A model generated the notes under the pieces. It was given only the letters and a program-made list of their open reading frames with translations. It was not told where the DNA came from and did no database searches. A stretch of 64,000 nt of DNA from an uncultured Paracoccaceae bacterium. Lineage in GTDB: Bacteria > Pseudomonadota > Alphaproteobacteria > Rhodobacterales > Rhodobacteraceae. Each line of letters starts with the position of its first letter. Positions within the stretch are counted from its first letter, which is position 1. Positions 62,125-64,000 of the stretch are shown in pieces. The DNA is taken from NCBI GenBank assembly GCA_905182165.1, contig CAJJAK010000004.1:186001-250000 (forward strand). Reading direction: 5' to 3'. The translations under genes were made by a program, and so were the position numbers.

Positions 62125-62832
62125 ATGAAACTTTCTTCTGACTTGAAAGATTTTTGCTTAAGGCTTGGTTATCAATTTGATAATGTACACTTATTAATTG
62201 AAGCGCTTACGCACCCTTCCTTATCTTCTTCTACAAGAGCCGATAATCAAAGATTAGAATTTCTTGGAGATAGAGTTTTAGGTTTAGCTATTGCTGAAAT
62301 TTTATTAGCCCGAGATAAGGAAGCTTCTGAAGGAAAAATTGCTCCACGATTTAACTCCCTAGTTAGAAAAGAGACATGTGCAGCTATCGCTGAATCCCTT
62401 GAGTTAGGGCCGGTAATTCGTCTTGGTCGCTCTGAAATGTTGTCAGGTGGGCGCAGTAAGCAAGCAATACTTGGCGACGCAATGGAAGCAATTTTGGCAG
62501 CAGTTTATTTAGATTCAAATTTTGAAATCACTAAGGTTTTAATAGAAAAGTTATGGGACAATCATGTTCAGCAAGCAAAAGAAGACGCTAGAGATTCAAA
62601 GACAGCTTTGCAAGAATGGGCGCAATCCTTGAAATATTCTCCTCCAGTCTATACTGAACTTTCTAGAAGTGGACCAGATCATGGACCTATATTTACAATT
62701 GAAGTACGTATAGATTCTGGTGAGACAGCGATAGCCTCATCTTCTTCAAAACAGAATGCTCAGCAAGCAGCAGCTAAAGCTCTTTATACTCCACATCCTC
62801 CTTGGCCCTTAGATGAACAGGAGAAAGTTTAA
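62125..62832 (+). CDS. rnc: ribonuclease III
   Basis: Cleaves double-stranded RNA in rRNA and mRNA processing. 235 residues; catalytic motif [19 protein letters not shown], second acidic site [16 protein letters not shown]-terminal dsRNA-binding domain ([46 protein letters not shown]). The era coding sequence begins immediately after its stop without room for the first era codons. Confidence 0.97.
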   Translation: MKLSSDLKDFCLRLGYQFDNVHLLIEALTHPSLSSSTRADNQRLEFLGDRVLGLAIAEILLARDKEASEGKIAPRFNSLVRKETCAAIAESLELGPVIRLGRSEMLSGGRSKQAILGDAMEAILAAVYLDSNFEITKVLIEKLWDNHVQQAKEDARDSKTALQEWAQSLKYSPPVYTELSRSGPDHGPIFTIEVRIDSGETAIASSSSKQNAQQAAAKALYTPHPPWPLDEQEKV

Positions 62833-63705
62833 CCAAATGCTGGTAAGTCAAGCATCAAAGGCTGATTCATTTGAATTCGAATTTCTATAGTTACACATAA
62901 GGTTCAAACGACCCGAAGGAGAATTAGAGGTGTTTCGATCTTGGGTGATAGTCAAATTATCTTTATAGATACTCCAGGATTATTCCAACCAAAAAGGCGG
63001 CTGGATCGTGCGATGGTAAAAGCAGCTTGGAGTGGTGCAGTAGACTCAGATGTTATTGTATTTCTTATAGAAGCAAACAGAGGGGTTACTAGTGGGGTTA
63101 AAGAGAATCTAAAAAAATTAAGAGAGTTTAAAGATTTTCCTGTTAGTGTAGCTGTGGCAATTAATAAAATAGATCGAGTTAAATCGGAAGAATTACTTAA
63201 ATTGACAAAGGAAATTAATGAGGAATATGAGTTTGAAAAAACTTTTTTAATCTCTGCAAAAAAAGGTCATGGAGTAAATAATTTAAAAGAATGGTTAGCT
63301 GGGAAATTACCTATTGAAGAATGGCTTTATCCTGATGATCAAATAGCTGACCTTCCTTTGAGAACGATTATGGCAGAAATTATGAGAGAAAAATTAACGC
63401 TCAGGTTACATCAAGAGTTACCATATCAGTTGACCGTTGAGACGGAAGGCTGGGAAGATCGACCAGATGGGTCAGTAAAGATCGATCAATTAATTTATGT
63501 GGCTAGAGATGGGCATAAAGGAATTATTTTAGGTCCAAATGGATCTACTATTAAATCAATAAATATAGCTGCTAGAAAGGAAATGGAGACTTTCCTAGAA
63601 AAAAAAGTTCATTTATTCTGTCAATTGAAAGTTAGACCTAAATGGCTTGATGAAAAAGATCGTTACTCGGAGATGGGTTTGACCTTTTCCGATGGTGATT
63701 TGTGA
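62833..63705 (+). CDS. era: GTPase Era, N-terminus missing and interrupted
   Basis: Ribosome-assembly GTPase for 16S maturation. The G1 core PNAGKSS (62833-62853) directly follows the rnc TAA, so roughly 11 N-terminal codons with the start are absent. Two TGA codons follow (62866, 62875); another frame there reads LIHLN, then the first frame resumes at SIVTHKVQTTRRRIRGVS. The rest is intact: FIDTPGLFQPKRRLD (G3), AINKIDRVKSEE (G4), ISAKKGHG (G5), EIMREKLTLRLHQELPYQ and the KH domain with GPNGSTIKSI. About 291 codons against the usual 300. Confidence 0.88.
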
Positions 63706-64000
63706 CCAGGTTAACCACAGAATTTTGGATATCTGCTTATTTAAAACGACTAAGGTTAAAAGAAATCCCTGCTTTTATAACAAAAAAGGGAGATAAAATC
63801 TCTGGCGCTGTGATTATCAAAATTAATACATTGGACGGATATGCAGCGAGTTATTATAAAAGGTACAACTTTGAATTAGATAAATGGCACTGGGATATGC
63901 TAGTTTCTGGAGTTGACACAGAAGTTGAAAATAGTTTGTTAAGGCAAAAAGAGATTGATCAAGATCTTTGGGTGATTGAGGTTGAGGATCGGGATGGAAG
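63702..64000 (+). CDS. DUF1491 family protein, 3' end outside window
   Basis: GTG at 63702 overlaps the era stop (GTGA). The readable 99 codons (TRLTTEFWISAYLKRLRLKEI, FITKKGDKISGAVIIKINTLDG, RQKEIDQDLWVIEVEDRDG) match DUF1491 throughout, a short alphaproteobacterial family normally of about 110 residues and lying between era and recO. Function unknown; the first residues resemble those of nucleic-acid-associated small proteins only superficially. Confidence 0.9.
   Translation, partial: MTRLTTEFWISAYLKRLRLKEIPAFITKKGDKISGAVIIKINTLDGYAASYYKRYNFELDKWHWDMLVSGVDTEVENSLLRQKEIDQDLWVIEVEDRDG

Overview
The window is a dense, AT-rich (roughly 36-38 % GC by eye) chromosomal segment of an alphaproteobacterium, most likely an AT-rich marine member of Rhodobacterales or a close ally. 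The case rests on gene order and gene content: the rpsT / rhodanese / dnaA / dnaN / recF / gyrB block, the ubiB-ubiE cluster divergent from mutM, hemD followed by an alphaproteobacterial Mic60 (mitofilin-like) gene and a HemY-like gene, the dapD...dapE cluster, and the relA/spoT - DUF2062 - pdxJ - acpS - lepB - rnc - era - DUF1491 run. No rRNA, tRNA, insertion sequence, prophage or CRISPR array was seen.

Layout. 1-4.3 kb (+): acyl-CoA/lipid catabolism (type-2 hydroxyacyl-CoA dehydrogenase, alpha-methylacyl-CoA racemase, an MDR oxidoreductase, a histidine phosphatase, an atypical SDR). 4.36-8.64 kb (-): homogentisate branch of tyrosine degradation (hmgA, fumarylacetoacetase, an acyl-CoA ligase), divergent from a fused PLP-lyase/M24 peptidase and a MarR regulator; a perfect palindrome lies in the shared promoter region. 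11.5-16.6 kb: an unrecognised protein, TspO, a CIA30-domain lipocalin-like protein, HemY-like, Mic60 and HemD. 16.6-20.1 kb: tsaD-gpsA facing ahcY across a bidirectional terminator. 20.2-25.6 kb: HD hydrolase, gloB, FAH-family hydrolase, phosphotransferase, ubiB, ubiE. 25.8-34.8 kb: mutM, enoyl-CoA hydratase, rpsT, rhodanese, and the replication genes. 34.9-41 kb: C69 peptidase, trhO, a queuosine-precursor transporter, a small terminated transcription unit, arfB, a rearrangement scar (SulP STAS remnant against a 5'-truncated aminotransferase) and a kinase. 41-55 kb: typA, rnr, dap genes, mepA, an MFS transporter, a thioesterase, a PatB-type lyase, def, fmt, rnhA and a methyltransferase. 55-64 kb: ispH, folK, rpoZ, the bifunctional (p)ppGpp enzyme and the pdxJ-to-DUF1491 run.

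The most conspicuous property of the sequence is that about 18 genes carry one to three reading-frame breaks, including genes normally indispensable (tsaD, gpsA, def, fmt, lepB, era). Total lengths stay near family norms and several breaks sit in homopolymers, so uncorrected sequencing or assembly indels are the simplest explanation. I annotate these as single interrupted genes spanning all pieces. A few places go beyond a simple indel and deserve separate attention: the fumarylacetoacetase active-site loop, the middle of tsaD, mutM, the start of era and the N-terminus of rnr.

Candidates for less-described biology are the PLP-lyase/M24 fusion with its MarR gene and palindrome, the short transcription unit before arfB in which a near-perfect Shine-Dalgarno sequence is folded into a hairpin, and an unnamed 109-residue protein inside the dap cluster.
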